This document shows, piece by piece, positions 16,451 to 25,328 of a stretch of DNA of 64,000 nucleotides (the stretch's first letter is position 1; the number at the start of each line of letters is the position of its first letter). Made by a program: the position numbers and the translations under genes. The notes beneath the pieces were generated by a model, which worked only from the letters and a program-made list of their open reading frames with translations, searched no databases and was not told the origin of the DNA. The stretch comes from Desulfovibrionales bacterium (GTDB lineage Bacteria > Desulfobacterota > QYQD01): positions 162,810-226,809 of the forward strand of contig JAQURM010000003.1 in assembly GCA_028715605.1 (NCBI GenBank). The letters run 5' to 3'.

Positions 16451-18186
16451 AAATGCGCCCATAGATAGCTTACCAGGCCGGCCATAACAAAGTTATTTTC
16501 AATCAGGAATTCCAGTTTTACTCCCCGTCGCAGGTAGTTCTTTTCGAAAAGGACAATGCATCCGGCCATGGATAACACCGGTAAGGTCAGCCAGAGGCCG
16601 ACCGTGGTAACATATCCGAGGAAGGAAGAAGCCGCGAGGAGAATAACCATAAATGCTATAAGTCCCTTCAGCAGGGTAAGAGTTGACCTCTCTCCGATTA
16701 AAATAGGCAGTGTCTCCCGTCCGAACATACGGTCCGCCTGGACATCAAATACTTCCAGGAGCGCCGAACGCACGAAGACAAAGGCAAGGACAAAGAGGAA
16801 GGCCGCGATAAGGCCCGGCGTGAACCCCTGGCCTGAGTTCCAGGCAGGCAAAAAAGCCGCAACTGCCGCCCAGGCCAGGGCTATAAATAATGTCCTGGAT
16901 CCCGGTATGTCTTTCAATCGACGGAGGGGAATAACAGGGCTTAAAAAATCGGGAATAATTTTGACTCCGTACAATGTCCCCAGGATGCAAATAAAAAACA
17001 GGAAGAGAAACGGAAATAAACCCAGTGAGTAAGATAGAGAAAGGGCAAAGGCAGCGGCCAGGAGAGATAATAAAAGGATAACCCTTTCGTGTTTAGCGAA
17101 GAATATAGCCCGTCCGGGTTCGGAAAAGGCGTCTGCTTCTTTGTCTGTAAAATGATTCAGATTATGGACGGCATAGATATAGGCGGCCGCAATGAAGAAA
17201 TATGGCAAGGCCCCTTTTATCCCCTGTAGTTTGAGAGAGGCATAGGCGAGGAATCCTGCCCCGAGGCTGATATAAAGGTTGCTTTCCAGAAGAAAGCGAA
17301 AAAATGTATATGCCGTAGCCTTAAGGGTGCTTTCCTGTTTACCCCTTACCCCTTCCAGTTTGCTTACAACCCGGTTGATTATCCAGTTGGGGGTCGATGC
17401 CCCGGCCGTAACGGCCACCCGGCTGAAACCGGACATCTCTTTTAAATCCAAATCGTTTTCTGTCTCGATATGGTAGGCTTTTAACCCGGCCTCTTCTGCA
17501 ATTTGAGCCAGTCTTTTTGTATTTGCGCTTTCCTTACCACCTACTACAACAACGGCTTCAACTTCTTTGCAGAGTTCAAGAACCTCGGCCTGCCGTTCGT
17601 GGGTTGAATGGCAGATAGAATTAAATATCCGGCCCCCTGGATATTTTGAGGTGATTTCCGAGGCGATCTCGTTAAAAAGGTTTTCATCCTGCGTAGTTTG
17701 AGCCACGATAATGTATTTGTCCAGCTTGGGGAGTCCGGCAATATCGGTCTTGCTGCTTATTAAGAGGCCCAGGCCTCCGGCAAAACCAAGGAGTCCCAAT
17801 ACCTCCGGATGCCCTTTGTCGCCAACGATGATTACCTGATAGCCCCTGCGGGCAAAGCGGCGGATAATGGTTTGAACCTTTATAACCCGCAGGCAGGTGC
17901 CATCTATTACCTGTACGCCGGTCTGCAAGATAGCTTCTTTTTGCTGGGGAGGGATGCCGTGGGCCCGGATAACTACCGTGCCGCCTTTGATCTCACCGAC
18001 GCTCCTGGCCACGGAGACGCCTTTATCAGCCAGCAAATCCAGGACCTGCTGGTTGTGAATAAGAGGGCCAAAAGTGGATATTGGTCCGCCTACGGCAGAT
18101 TTTTCCTTGACCGCAGCCAGCAAGGTATCCATGGCCCTTCTTACGCCCATGCAAAAGCCGGCCTTTTTGGCCAGAATAACCTTCAT
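16447..18186 (-). CDS. IspH (HMBPP reductase) fused to UbiA-type prenyltransferase
   Basis: A 579-residue fusion. Residues 1-~280 are IspH/LytB, the 4Fe-4S enzyme of the last step of the MEP isoprenoid pathway: cluster cysteines in GFCMGV (12), DGTCLRV (~96) and NSICHSTHERQ (~192), and the catalytic Glu in GHPEV. Residues ~295-579 are a multi-spanning UbiA prenyltransferase with N-x3-D-x3-D (NHFTDKEAD, ~342) and DVQAD (~480). So one polypeptide makes the isoprenoid precursor and carries a prenyl-transfer domain. IspH is normally ~280-315 residues and stands alone. The acceptor of the UbiA half is unknown. Confidence 0.9.
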   Translation of the reverse strand: MKVILAKKAGFCMGVRRAMDTLLAAVKEKSAVGGPISTFGPLIHNQQVLDLLADKGVSVARSVGEIKGGTVVIRAHGIPPQQKEAILQTGVQVIDGTCLRVIKVQTIIRRFARRGYQVIIVGDKGHPEVLGLLGFAGGLGLLISSKTDIAGLPKLDKYIIVAQTTQDENLFNEIASEITSKYPGGRIFNSICHSTHERQAEVLELCKEVEAVVVVGGKESANTKRLAQIAEEAGLKAYHIETENDLDLKEMSGFSRVAVTAGASTPNWIINRVVSKLEGVRGKQESTLKATAYTFFRFLLESNLYISLGAGFLAYASLKLQGIKGALPYFFIAAAYIYAVHNLNHFTDKEADAFSEPGRAIFFAKHERVILLLSLLAAAFALSLSYSLGLFPFLFLFFICILGTLYGVKIIPDFLSPVIPLRRLKDIPGSRTLFIALAWAAVAAFLPAWNSGQGFTPGLIAAFLFVLAFVFVRSALLEVFDVQADRMFGRETLPILIGERSTLTLLKGLIAFMVILLAASSFLGYVTTVGLWLTLPVLSMAGCIVLFEKNYLRRGVKLEFLIENNFVMAGLVSYLWAHF

Positions 18187-18218
18187 CTATGTGAGCCCCC
18201 AGAGAGGATAATATGGGT

Positions 18219-18406
18219 TAAGCATTGAAACCGTTCACTGTTATCAGTTCACCGTTGTCCGTAAGAACCTGAAAAGCGTTTTTTGGGTGAACAGTCGATG
18301 GTGATTGCATTTCCCGTTAGCTTGGCCGCCGGTGTCCGTGAGAAGCGCGAAAAAGGTCTTTTTCGGTGAACGGCAAACGGTCAACGGTCAACGGTGAATG
18401 CTTAAT
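18219..18406. repeat. dispersed palindromic repeat family A, double copy
   Basis: Outer arms TTAAGCATTGAAACCGTTCA and GTCAACGGTGAATGCTTAA are complementary, with two internal copies of the TCCGTAAGAA/TCCGTGAGAA...GGTGAAC unit. It lies upstream of the IspH-UbiA gene. Confidence 0.75.
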
Positions 18407-18472
18407 ATTTTGATATGGCAATATACTGTAAAAACGAGAGACATTCAACACAGCCTTCGCTTTTTGTAGAAA

Positions 18473-18739
18473 GTGGACCTTTCCCCAAAAATCTCAGCAG
18501 ATTATGTCAACGTGTTAATTTTTATCCAATTTTTGCGTTTTGGAAATGAAAGCCGTCATTCCTTTGCTTCACGGCTTGCGCAGTGACCCTTTCGGGACTC
18601 GCAGGTGGGGAAGGCTTGCCCCTTCCAGCCTCTAAAGGGCTGGCTTTCCCCTTTCTGCTCGCCCTCGAAGGGTGCCCCACTGCTCCAGCAAGTTACGCTC
18701 AGGAATAACGGCCTCCATAAAAATGTGGGGAAAGTCCAC
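18473..18739. repeat. MITE-like element with terminal inverted repeats
   Basis: GTGGACCTTTCCCC (18473-18486) faces GGGGAAAGTCCAC (18727-18739), bounding 267 bp with no gene. Inside are TTCACGGCTTGCGCAG and GCTCAGGAATAACGG, which recur in the element at 28569-28793. No target duplication was clear. Confidence 0.6.
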
Positions 18740-18801
18740 CCAGTCAAAAACGTTGACAGTCTGCGGTCGGTGAGATAAACATAAAAACACAAGGGAAAAT
18801 C

Positions 18802-19767
18802 ATGGCTACAGCTAAATTGCCTGCACACGCGTACCTGGGGTTGATAATCCTGGCTGTCTCCTCTATGTTGCTTATTTACAGGACTGAGCCGGTTTATTCG
18901 CTTTTTTACATCTTTGCCTGGTGGCCGTACATCCTGCTGATCGATGGCCTGGTTTATCGATATAAGGGGAATTCCCTTCTCGTAAATCGTACCGGCGAGT
19001 TTTTTTTGCTTGTTCCCTGGTCAGTCTTTATCTGGCTCATCTTCGAGGCCTTTAACATTTATATCAAAAACTGGTATTATGTCAGGATAATAGATATCCG
19101 CTGGCTGCGCTGGCTGGGTTACTTTGTAGCCTATGGCACGGTGTTGCCCGGCCTTTTTGAAACTACAGAGTTTCTGGAGGCAGCGGGTCTCTACAAGAAG
19201 AGGCACATTCGGCCCATTTCTCCGGCCAAAAGCTGGTATGGCCCGTTTATACTTTTAGGCCTGGCCTTTTTCATCCTGCCGGTTATCTGGCCGCAATACT
19301 TTTTCCCGTTGGTCTGGGGCTGTTTCGTTTTTCTTCTGGAGCCGATAAATCATCACTTCGGCGGCCGGTCGTTAATGCGTGACTGGCAGCAAGGCTCTCT
19401 CCGCAAATTCTCTCTCCTGCTTACGGCCGGATTCATCTGCGGCGTATTCTGGGAGCTGTGGAATTTCTGGGCCGGGAGCAAATGGGTATATACCGTACCC
19501 TTTGTGGGACAGTTTAAAGTGCTTGAGATGCCCGTTGCCGGCTATTTCGGTTTCCCGCCTTTTGCAGTAGAATGTTATGTTATGTATAATTTCATCTCCT
19601 TATTACGGGAGAATAAAGGGTGGGAAGAGGGGAGCATGGGAATACAGGAGAAGACAGCGCCTTATTTCGTGCCGGCAGCCGTGGCTATCATAGTCTCCTA
19701 TGCCTACATTATGTTCCAGACCATCGATCAAAAGACTGTTCACTCCTTTGCCCCCATCTTTTACTAA
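18802..19767 (+). CDS. polytopic membrane protein, unknown
   Basis: A 321-residue protein with about eight hydrophobic helices (for example YLGLIILAVSSMLLIY, WWPYILLIDGLVY, FILLGLAFFILPVIW, FVPAAVAIIVSYAYIMF). Many aromatic residues and a conserved-looking WELWNFWAGSKWVY loop. No known transport or enzyme motif was recognised. Its stop is 5 bp before the rimO start, so the two are probably co-transcribed. Confidence 0.75.
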   Translation: MATAKLPAHAYLGLIILAVSSMLLIYRTEPVYSLFYIFAWWPYILLIDGLVYRYKGNSLLVNRTGEFFLLVPWSVFIWLIFEAFNIYIKNWYYVRIIDIRWLRWLGYFVAYGTVLPGLFETTEFLEAAGLYKKRHIRPISPAKSWYGPFILLGLAFFILPVIWPQYFFPLVWGCFVFLLEPINHHFGGRSLMRDWQQGSLRKFSLLLTAGFICGVFWELWNFWAGSKWVYTVPFVGQFKVLEMPVAGYFGFPPFAVECYVMYNFISLLRENKGWEEGSMGIQEKTAPYFVPAAVAIIVSYAYIMFQTIDQKTVHSFAPIFY

Positions 19768-19772
19768 TACCG

Positions 19773-21131
19773 ATGCCTGAGTCAGTTTTCATAACCAGTC
19801 TCGGCTGTCCCAAAAACCTGGTGGACAGCGAGGTCATGCTGGGCGCGCTGATAGCCGCCGGCTATGAGATTACCTCCAGGGAGGAAGAGGCCGGGGTCAT
19901 AATTGTAAATACGTGCGCCTTCATCCGGCCGGCCGTGGAAGAATCCATCGAAACTATTCTGGCCCTTGCCGAGAACAAGAAGAGGGGCAACTTAAAGCGC
20001 CTGATCGTAACCGGCTGCTTTCCTCAGCGCTATGGCAAGGAACTGATAAAACTCCTTCCCGAAGTTGACGCCTTTATCGGTACGGATGGTTTCCAGAATA
20101 TAGGAGAGGCGTTGCGCAGTCTCAAAGATGGCCCGGCTCAGCCGTTCTCCTTACCACGCAGCCCCCGGTTCATTATGGATGAATATACCCCGCGGAGACG
20201 CACCACGCCTTTTTATACTGCTTATTTGAAGATTGCCGAAGGATGCGGCCATCACTGCAGTTTCTGCCTGATCCCGCGGCTCAGGGGAAAATTAAGGAGC
20301 CGCCCGGTTGATTCGATTTTTACAGAGGCCGCGCGACTGGCCGGAGAAGGGGTGCGCGAGCTTATACTGGTTGCCCAGGACACAAGCGCCTATGGCAGTG
20401 ACCTTAAGGACGGCACAGGCCTGACCGATCTGCTGAAGAAGCTGCTTACTATTCCAGGCCTGGACTGGATTCGGTTGCTTTACCTCTATCCTACTGCGAT
20501 TGATGATGAACTCCTGGAATTAATGGCCTCAGAGCCGCGGATATGCCCATATCTCGATATCCCCATCCAGCATATAAGCTCGCGCATCCTCAGACTTATG
20601 CGCCGGCCTTACGATCAGGATTATATCTATGCCTTGATAGAAAAGATCCGCCGCAAATTACCCGGGGCTGCGCTTCGCACATCACTTATAGCGGGATTTC
20701 CCGGTGAGACCTCGGAAGAATTCCAGGAATTGCTGCGATTTGTAAAAGAGGCGCGATTTGAGCATGTAGGGGTCTTTCCCTATGCGGCGGAAGATGGCAC
20801 GGTAGCCGGCAAGCTACCCGGCCAGTTGCCGGAAAAGGTAAAAAGGGAGCGGCAGAAAAAAATACTCAAGGCGCAACAGACCATATCTCTGGCCATAAAC
20901 CGCTCCCGGGTCGGGGAGATAATCCCGGTGCTGGTTGAAGGCCTGAGCGATGAAACAGAACTCCTCTTAAAGGGCCGGGCTGTTTTTCAGGCCCCGGATA
21001 TAGACGGACAGGTTTATATCGCAAGCGGTCAGACGGAAATCGGCCGGATCGCTTCAGTCCGGATCACCGGGGCCCATCCTTATGATCTGGTCGGAGAGAT
21101 TGTGGCGACTTATAATGTCAATAGTCAATAG
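19773..21131 (+). CDS. rimO: ribosomal protein S12 methylthiotransferase RimO
   Basis: About 452 residues from the ATG at 19773 (MPESVFITSLGCPKNLVDSE). A longer reading frame extends upstream inside the membrane-protein gene, but this start fits RimO. It adds a methylthio group to Asp-88 of ribosomal protein S12. Order: N-terminal UPF0004 domain with three cluster Cys (LGCPKN, NTCAFI, TGCFPQ), radical-SAM cluster GCGHHCSFCLIP (~157-168), and a C-terminal TRAM domain (~390-450). LGCPKN and CSFCLIPRLRG separate it from MiaB, whose gene is at 29055. Confidence 0.94.
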   Translation: MPESVFITSLGCPKNLVDSEVMLGALIAAGYEITSREEEAGVIIVNTCAFIRPAVEESIETILALAENKKRGNLKRLIVTGCFPQRYGKELIKLLPEVDAFIGTDGFQNIGEALRSLKDGPAQPFSLPRSPRFIMDEYTPRRRTTPFYTAYLKIAEGCGHHCSFCLIPRLRGKLRSRPVDSIFTEAARLAGEGVRELILVAQDTSAYGSDLKDGTGLTDLLKKLLTIPGLDWIRLLYLYPTAIDDELLELMASEPRICPYLDIPIQHISSRILRLMRRPYDQDYIYALIEKIRRKLPGAALRTSLIAGFPGETSEEFQELLRFVKEARFEHVGVFPYAAEDGTVAGKLPGQLPEKVKRERQKKILKAQQTISLAINRSRVGEIIPVLVEGLSDETELLLKGRAVFQAPDIDGQVYIASGQTEIGRIASVRITGAHPYDLVGEIVATYNVNSQ

Positions 21132-21146
21132 TCACTTGTCACTGAT

Positions 21147-21386
21147 AGAAGCTATCAGCACTCAGCTATCAGCATGAAGCCGGTTCACCGTTCAGTGTTG
21201 ACCGTTTACCGAAAAAAATGTCGGACAACGATTAACGGTTAACGGATAACGAACATGCTGACCGCTGAAAGCGTGAAGATGGAAACGATAGTTTCCGGAT
21301 GAGCACTAACCAATGACCGGTGACGTTGCCTATAAATGGGAAAGGAGGAGGGCTGAAAGCCCGAAGCTGACGGCTGATAGCTAATT
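21147..21386. repeat. intergenic repeats: family B (CTATCAGC) and family A
   Basis: Holds AAGCTATCAGCACTCAGCTA near 21148, a family A copy at 21176-21256 (GGTTCACCGTTCAGTGTTGA with inverted AACGGTTAACGG), and GACGGCTGATAGCTAATT at the right end. No gene is seen in this 255-bp gap. Confidence 0.6.
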
Positions 21387-21971
21387 ATGGAATACGACGA
21401 CGATTTGAAAAAGGTCATTGCCTTTCACGGTCACATCTGTCCGGGAGTGGCCTATGGTTACAGGGTGGCTAAAGAGGCGATTAGGCATCTTGGCGGGAAG
21501 GCAAAAGATGAAGAACTCGTGGCTATTGTGGAAAATGATTCCTGTGCCGTAGATGCCATTCAGGTACTGACCGGTTGCACCTTTGGCAAGGGGAATCTAA
21601 TCTTTCATGACTACGGGAAACAGGTTTATACATTTTACAGCCGGGCTGCCGGTGAAGGTATTCGTTTTTCTATAGACTTTGATTATACGGAGACACCGGA
21701 AGAGAAAGCCGCGTGGGAAAAATTCCAGGTCGGCGACAGGACAGAGGAGGTTAGCGCGCAAATTAGAAGCCGCAAGGCCAAAAAAGTACAGGCGATCCTG
21801 AGTGCTGCTTCCGAAGAGATGATGAAGATAAAACGTGTGACTATCATTCCTCCGCCTGAGGCCAAGTTATATCCCGGCGTGCGCTGCGCCGTCTGTGGCG
21901 AAAAGGTCATGGAGCCTCGCGCCCGGGTAAAAGGCGGGAAGATCGTCTGTATCCCTTGCAGCGAGGATTGA
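21387..21971 (+). CDS. FmdE-family protein
   Basis: A 194-residue protein. The FmdE domain ~1-150 begins IAFHGHICPGVAYGYR and contains NDSCAVDAIQVLTGCTFGKGN, whose His/Cys residues form the family's metal site. The C-terminal ~40 residues are a zinc ribbon (CAVCGEKVMEPR ... IVCIPC). FmdE proteins are named from the formylmethanofuran dehydrogenase operon and are common in sulfate reducers and other anaerobes without methanogenesis; the activity is often unknown. DUF4911 follows after 37 bp. Confidence 0.88.
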   Translation: MEYDDDLKKVIAFHGHICPGVAYGYRVAKEAIRHLGGKAKDEELVAIVENDSCAVDAIQVLTGCTFGKGNLIFHDYGKQVYTFYSRAAGEGIRFSIDFDYTETPEEKAAWEKFQVGDRTEEVSAQIRSRKAKKVQAILSAASEEMMKIKRVTIIPPPEAKLYPGVRCAVCGEKVMEPRARVKGGKIVCIPCSED

Positions 21972-22008
21972 GCCGGTGTTTTGAAGGAGCGCACCGGGTA
22001 CCGGCAAG

Positions 22009-22260
22009 ATGCACATGACAAACTGGAAAATACAGATTGACCCCCGGCAGGTTCACTACTTGAAATTTATCCTGGAGGGCCACGATCATCTGGCGACTAT
22101 GAGCACCGTTGACCGTCGGCAAGGGATAGTCGAACTCTACATCCCCTCCGGCAATGAAGACCTGGTGCGGGAACTCCTGGTAGCCATAAAGACAGAAATC
22201 GGCCTTAAGATAGAATACAGAAGTCAGGAGTCAGAAGTCGGGAGTTGGGAGTCGAAGTAA
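22009..22260 (+). CDS. DUF4911 family protein
   Basis: An 83-residue protein reading MTNWKIQIDPRQVHYLKFILEGHDHL then MSTVDRRQGIVELYIPSG, which matches the small DUF4911 family of anaerobic bacteria (function unknown). The last ~14 residues (SQESEVGSWESK) are read from a simple intergenic repeat (CAGGAGTCAGAAGTCGGGAG), so the natural stop has probably been replaced. Co-directional with the FmdE-like gene. Confidence 0.7.
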   Translation: MHMTNWKIQIDPRQVHYLKFILEGHDHLATMSTVDRRQGIVELYIPSGNEDLVRELLVAIKTEIGLKIEYRSQESEVGSWESK

Positions 22261-22350
22261 GCGTTACGAGTGGCGGGTTACGGGTCAGGGGGTTCGAAAC
22301 TCAGAACGTCGGGAGTCCAGTCGCTTCGAACGCCGAACGTCTCGAACATT
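22229..22350. repeat. low-complexity intergenic repeat
   Basis: Purine-rich tandem-like DNA (AGTCAGGAGTCAGAAGTCGG) followed by a GAACGTC/TTCGAAC-rich stretch. A similar GGAGCCAGAAGTCAGAAT is at 32130. It encodes the tail of the DUF4911 protein. Confidence 0.5.
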
Positions 22351-22358
22351 TCGAACAT

Positions 22359-23351
22359 CTAACGTTTTAAATCTCTCAACAAGCGCTGAAGTGACCTTTG
22401 ATACTCGTTCTCAATACCCCATTGGCTGAAATCACCAATATGTCTATTCTCCCGAATCTTACGCGCCCACGGCATATCACTGTTCAAAACTTCTTCATCA
22501 ATTTGAACTGGAAATACAACAGTATCGCCGCGATCGCGCTCCTCTGCAAAAGCTCTTTCTACCTCGTCACGAACCCACTCACTAGTTACGGATTTCTTGG
22601 ACAGAATTAAGAGGAGTTTCTCCCGCTGGCGAATTGCCGCGTAAATTGAGTCCAATATTCTGTCGCCTATCTTCATATCATGGGGGGCATACCAACACCT
22701 TACGCCTCTTTTCTGTAAGTCAAGGTAAAGCTTCTCTGCAAACGATTCGTCTCTTGATGAGTATGAAATGAAGCAGGAGTAATAATCACCTTCACTCCCT
22801 AGATTTATAGCTAAGGCTTCCTGATCATTAGCGTAGACTGCCTGAATTGCCGATTCGTTCAGCCCACATCCGCGCATGAACTCGCGTGGCATATGGCCTG
22901 ATTTGGTAAGAGTCTCCCTATCGATGAAACTCGGCCCGTGGTGTTTTGTCGCCGACAGACCTTTGGCACCTCTCAAGTCTGTATTAAGCAGCCTTGTGTG
23001 CGAAAACACGGTTGAGTCAAACTCAGCGCCTTGACAATTGGCATCTTCAAAGTTCGCGTCAGAAAGGTTGGCATGTGGAAAGCGTGCGGTAGAAAGGTCT
23101 GCTTTGTGAAAATCAGCTCTCGTTAGCTGAGCACCGGATAAATCAGCCCCAATTAGGTCTGTCCAACGAAGGTCTGCCCACTCTAAATTTGCATCCATTA
23201 GCATCGCGCCGTTTAGATTCGCACGAACAAAATCGGCTCTGCGAAGGTTAGCACCTCTAAGGTCAAGTCTGATATTCGGGTACCTTTCACGCCAAAAGGC
23301 AATTGCCTTCGCCCCCTGTAATACTATATTCACGTGCTCTTCGTTAGCCAT
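22359..23351 (-). CDS. pentapeptide-repeat protein with C-terminal TIR domain
   Basis: About 330 residues from MANEEHVN; an upstream in-frame ATG would add 7. Residues ~35-130 are A(D/N)LxxAx pentapeptide repeats (LRGANLRRADFVRANLNGAM ...), a right-handed beta helix. Residues ~190-330 are a TIR domain: CFISYSSRDESFAEKL, CWYAPHDMKIGDRI, LLLILSKKSVTSEWVRDEVE, where the Glu after W is in the usual NADase position. Prokaryotic TIRs often degrade NAD+ in antiphage defence or act as scaffolds. No partner gene is adjacent. Defence is possible but not shown. Confidence 0.85.
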   Translation of the reverse strand: MANEEHVNIVLQGAKAIAFWRERYPNIRLDLRGANLRRADFVRANLNGAMLMDANLEWADLRWTDLIGADLSGAQLTRADFHKADLSTARFPHANLSDANFEDANCQGAEFDSTVFSHTRLLNTDLRGAKGLSATKHHGPSFIDRETLTKSGHMPREFMRGCGLNESAIQAVYANDQEALAINLGSEGDYYSCFISYSSRDESFAEKLYLDLQKRGVRCWYAPHDMKIGDRILDSIYAAIRQREKLLLILSKKSVTSEWVRDEVERAFAEERDRGDTVVFPVQIDEEVLNSDMPWARKIRENRHIGDFSQWGIENEYQRSLQRLLRDLKR

Positions 23352-23427
23352 TGCCACTGACTCCTCCCGCATTTAATTTGTATCGAACGATCATTTCCAA
23401 TTTGTGTGTTGCAATTTCCCAGAATAC

Positions 23428-23973
23428 TTATTTGGGGTTATCGGGTTTCATAGGGGCTGGCGTTGGTTCTAGTGTGGCGGCAGGGGTGTCGTCGGGGCTG
23501 GGAGTGTTACGTAGATTAGCATAACATGGCACGGTATCAATATATCTTTTTTTCAAAAACACCATGTCATTACTGTTAGCACCATACTCATCCATGTTCC
23601 TGCTACCGACATTTTTTAATTCTCCATTTAGAAAGGCATAAAGTCTCACTTTTCCTTTTTCGGGAGAATTATAATATTCCCACACTTCGGACCCGGCATC
23701 GTCAATCTTTACTACATTATTCGGTTTCCCCTTTGTTTTAATAATTGATTCTTTGGCGTTTTTAAGCGCTTTATCTGCCGGATTTGTTGTTACTTGAATT
23801 TCTTCAGCGATGTATTTGGCTTGTCGTCTAGCCTTTGCATCCTCGGCTCTTGACTCCATGTAGGAATCTACTATCGAGACTCCTAAATTAGCGATTGAGC
23901 CGGGTGTGCATCCATTAAGCGCTATCATAACAATAACAAAGAAAAAACTTATAAAACTGATTATGGTTTTCAT
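23428..23973 (-). CDS. lipoprotein with BamE-like domain
   Basis: A 181-residue lipoprotein: hydrophobic N-terminus and lipobox ALNGC (Cys 22). Residues ~70-125 read KESIIKTKGKPNNVVKID then EVWEYYNSPEKGKVRLYAF, the 'lGkP..v...g...w.Y' pattern of the BamE/SmpA-like fold, also seen twice in the lipoprotein at 25860-26582. The tail is Pro/Thr-rich (PSPDDTPAATLEPTPAPMKP). The function is unknown. The last codons are part of a 37-bp repeat also found upstream of the gene. Confidence 0.7.
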   Translation of the reverse strand: MKTIISFISFFFVIVMIALNGCTPGSIANLGVSIVDSYMESRAEDAKARRQAKYIAEEIQVTTNPADKALKNAKESIIKTKGKPNNVVKIDDAGSEVWEYYNSPEKGKVRLYAFLNGELKNVGSRNMDEYGANSNDMVFLKKRYIDTVPCYANLRNTPSPDDTPAATLEPTPAPMKPDNPK

Positions 23974-23989
23974 TTCGCATACCTCCTAA

Positions 23990-24027
23990 ACTTCCCAGAA
24001 TACTTATTTGGGATTATCGGGTTTCAT
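23990..24027. repeat. short interspersed repeat (TTCCCAGAATACTTATTTGGG)
   Basis: The same ~37 bp occurs at 23416-23452, where it encodes the end of the BamE-like lipoprotein. A diverged third copy is at ~24494-24530 (CTCGGAATCTATTTGGGTTA). All lie 3' to, or between, small lipoprotein genes on the minus strand. Confidence 0.6.
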
Positions 24028-24114
24028 ACTCTTCAGGGGAACGATATGGTAAAGCAATCTATCCCATTCCAAGGGATATCTCTGGTCTGAGATCTCCAGG
24101 CTCGGCTCCTTGCT

Positions 24115-24477
24115 TTATTCAAGGACTCTGAATCGTGCATCGACTCCCCCATAAGGACCTATAACCATAAGCCACTTCTCGCTTGTTTCTGTATTGAGAA
24201 GGATAAATTCACGCACCCATCTACTGCCATCGTTTCCAAGTAGATAGATCGTGACTTTTCCATCGCCTTCGTTGTGATAACCAATTGCCGTTGCGATGAT
24301 ACCTCTGTCTGACCTGATAGACTCAGCGGCTAACACCTTAGCCTTTTCGTAAGGAAACTTTGTCTGCTGCGTATTCAACACACCTTTTGCTTGAGATCGT
24401 TCCTGACACCCACTCTGCAAGCCGAGGAAAACCAAGAGACATAGTATCGAAAATAGTTGTGCCGATCGTTTGTTCAT
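24115..24477 (-). CDS. small putative lipoprotein, unknown
   Basis: A 120-residue protein with signal and lipobox LQSGC (Cys ~24). The mature part (FPYEKAKVLAAESIRSDRGI, YLLGNDGSRWVREFILLNTE) has no domain I recognise. It sits in a run of lipoprotein genes on the same strand, but is separated from the next by a ~340 bp gap, so a common operon is uncertain. Confidence 0.6.
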   Translation of the reverse strand: MNKRSAQLFSILCLLVFLGLQSGCQERSQAKGVLNTQQTKFPYEKAKVLAAESIRSDRGIIATAIGYHNEGDGKVTIYLLGNDGSRWVREFILLNTETSEKWLMVIGPYGGVDARFRVLE

Positions 24478-24657
24478 TTCACGTCTCCTTTTCTATCAGT
24501 TCTCGGAATCTATTTGGGTTATTGTGTTTCGATGTCTCTTCTGACCTCCTTTGCCCTCGAACTCTCTATTTGACATGTCTGCATGATTCTCCACAAACCT
24601 CTTCATCCGCCTTGAATTATGCCGGTTGCCGTAATAATTAGATTCCGTGTTTTGCCC

Positions 24658-24810
24658 CTATATGATTATACCATGCAGAGCTTCTTTAATGGCTTGGGGT
24701 ATACAGAATACCTCGACTTTTTCAGGATAATCCGCCCAACCTACAGCGAAGCTATTCTTCTGATTGATGAGAATTGAGTAAATGCAGTATCTTCTTTCGT
24801 TTGTTCCTAA
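24658..24810 (-). pseudogene. possible gene remnant without start codon
   Basis: The minus strand reads 50 codons with coding-like content (RRYCIYSILINQKNSFAVGW, then ADYPEKVEVFCIPQAIKEAL) ending in TAG, but an in-frame TGA at 24811-24813 and no start codon precede it. It may be the 3' end of a decayed gene. The rest of 24478-24815 shows nothing else. Confidence 0.3.
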
Positions 24811-24815
24811 TCATC

Positions 24816-25328
24816 TCAAGGTATCGGGGCCAGATCTTTTCCATCGCCCTTTCTCTTGTACATCCCACCTTTGAACTTGATAACTTCTCCATCGTCCAGA
24901 CATATGTCATAGTATCCTTCTGTCTTGGTTCTTAGGACTACAAATCCGAAACACGGTGTCTTATCATCGGTAAATCCTGGCATGAATTCCAGAATAGTCG
25001 TCCATTTGCCAGCTACATTTCCAAATATCTTCATTTCGCAAGGACCGTGGCCGGACTCGTAGCAGCAAAAAGCATATTCATCAATGCTATCGTCATTGAG
25101 GTCCAAAGCATATCCATAATCATACACACTTCCAGTCTTGACGTCGCAGTTGAGTTTTTTCATCAGGTTTTTGACAGGCGTAGGTAGGTCCTTATATTTT
25201 GTAGACATACAGGCCTCGTGCACCTTTTTATTTTTTTCTCCACATTCTTTGCACAAAGCATGTCCATTTAATACTATTCCAATCATATACAAAACGAGCA
25301 TCCCCAAAAACACGCTTTTCCTCTTCAT
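24816..25328 (-). CDS. secreted Cys-rich protein, unknown
   Basis: About 170 residues from MKRKSVFLGMLVLYMIGIVL, which is a signal peptide; the frame continues upstream, but this ATG has a GGAGAC ribosome site. The mature part has several Cys (CKECGEKNKKVHEAC, NCDV, CCYESGHGPCEM, TPCFGF) and an acidic calcium-loop-like DLNDDSIDEYAF. It is probably periplasmic with disulfides. No known family was recognised. Confidence 0.6.
   Translation of the reverse strand: MKRKSVFLGMLVLYMIGIVLNGHALCKECGEKNKKVHEACMSTKYKDLPTPVKNLMKKLNCDVKTGSVYDYGYALDLNDDSIDEYAFCCYESGHGPCEMKIFGNVAGKWTTILEFMPGFTDDKTPCFGFVVLRTKTEGYYDICLDDGEVIKFKGGMYKRKGDGKDLAPIP

Noticed and set aside
18556-18828. Open frame of ~90 codons on the minus strand upstream of the membrane protein gene
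   Set aside because: It runs across the MITE-like element and shares its tail with a similar frame at 28576; no domain and no ribosome site.
19620-19772. N-terminal extension of RimO
   Set aside because: The upstream codons overlap the membrane-protein gene in another frame, and the RimO start MPESVFITSLGCPKN fits the family.
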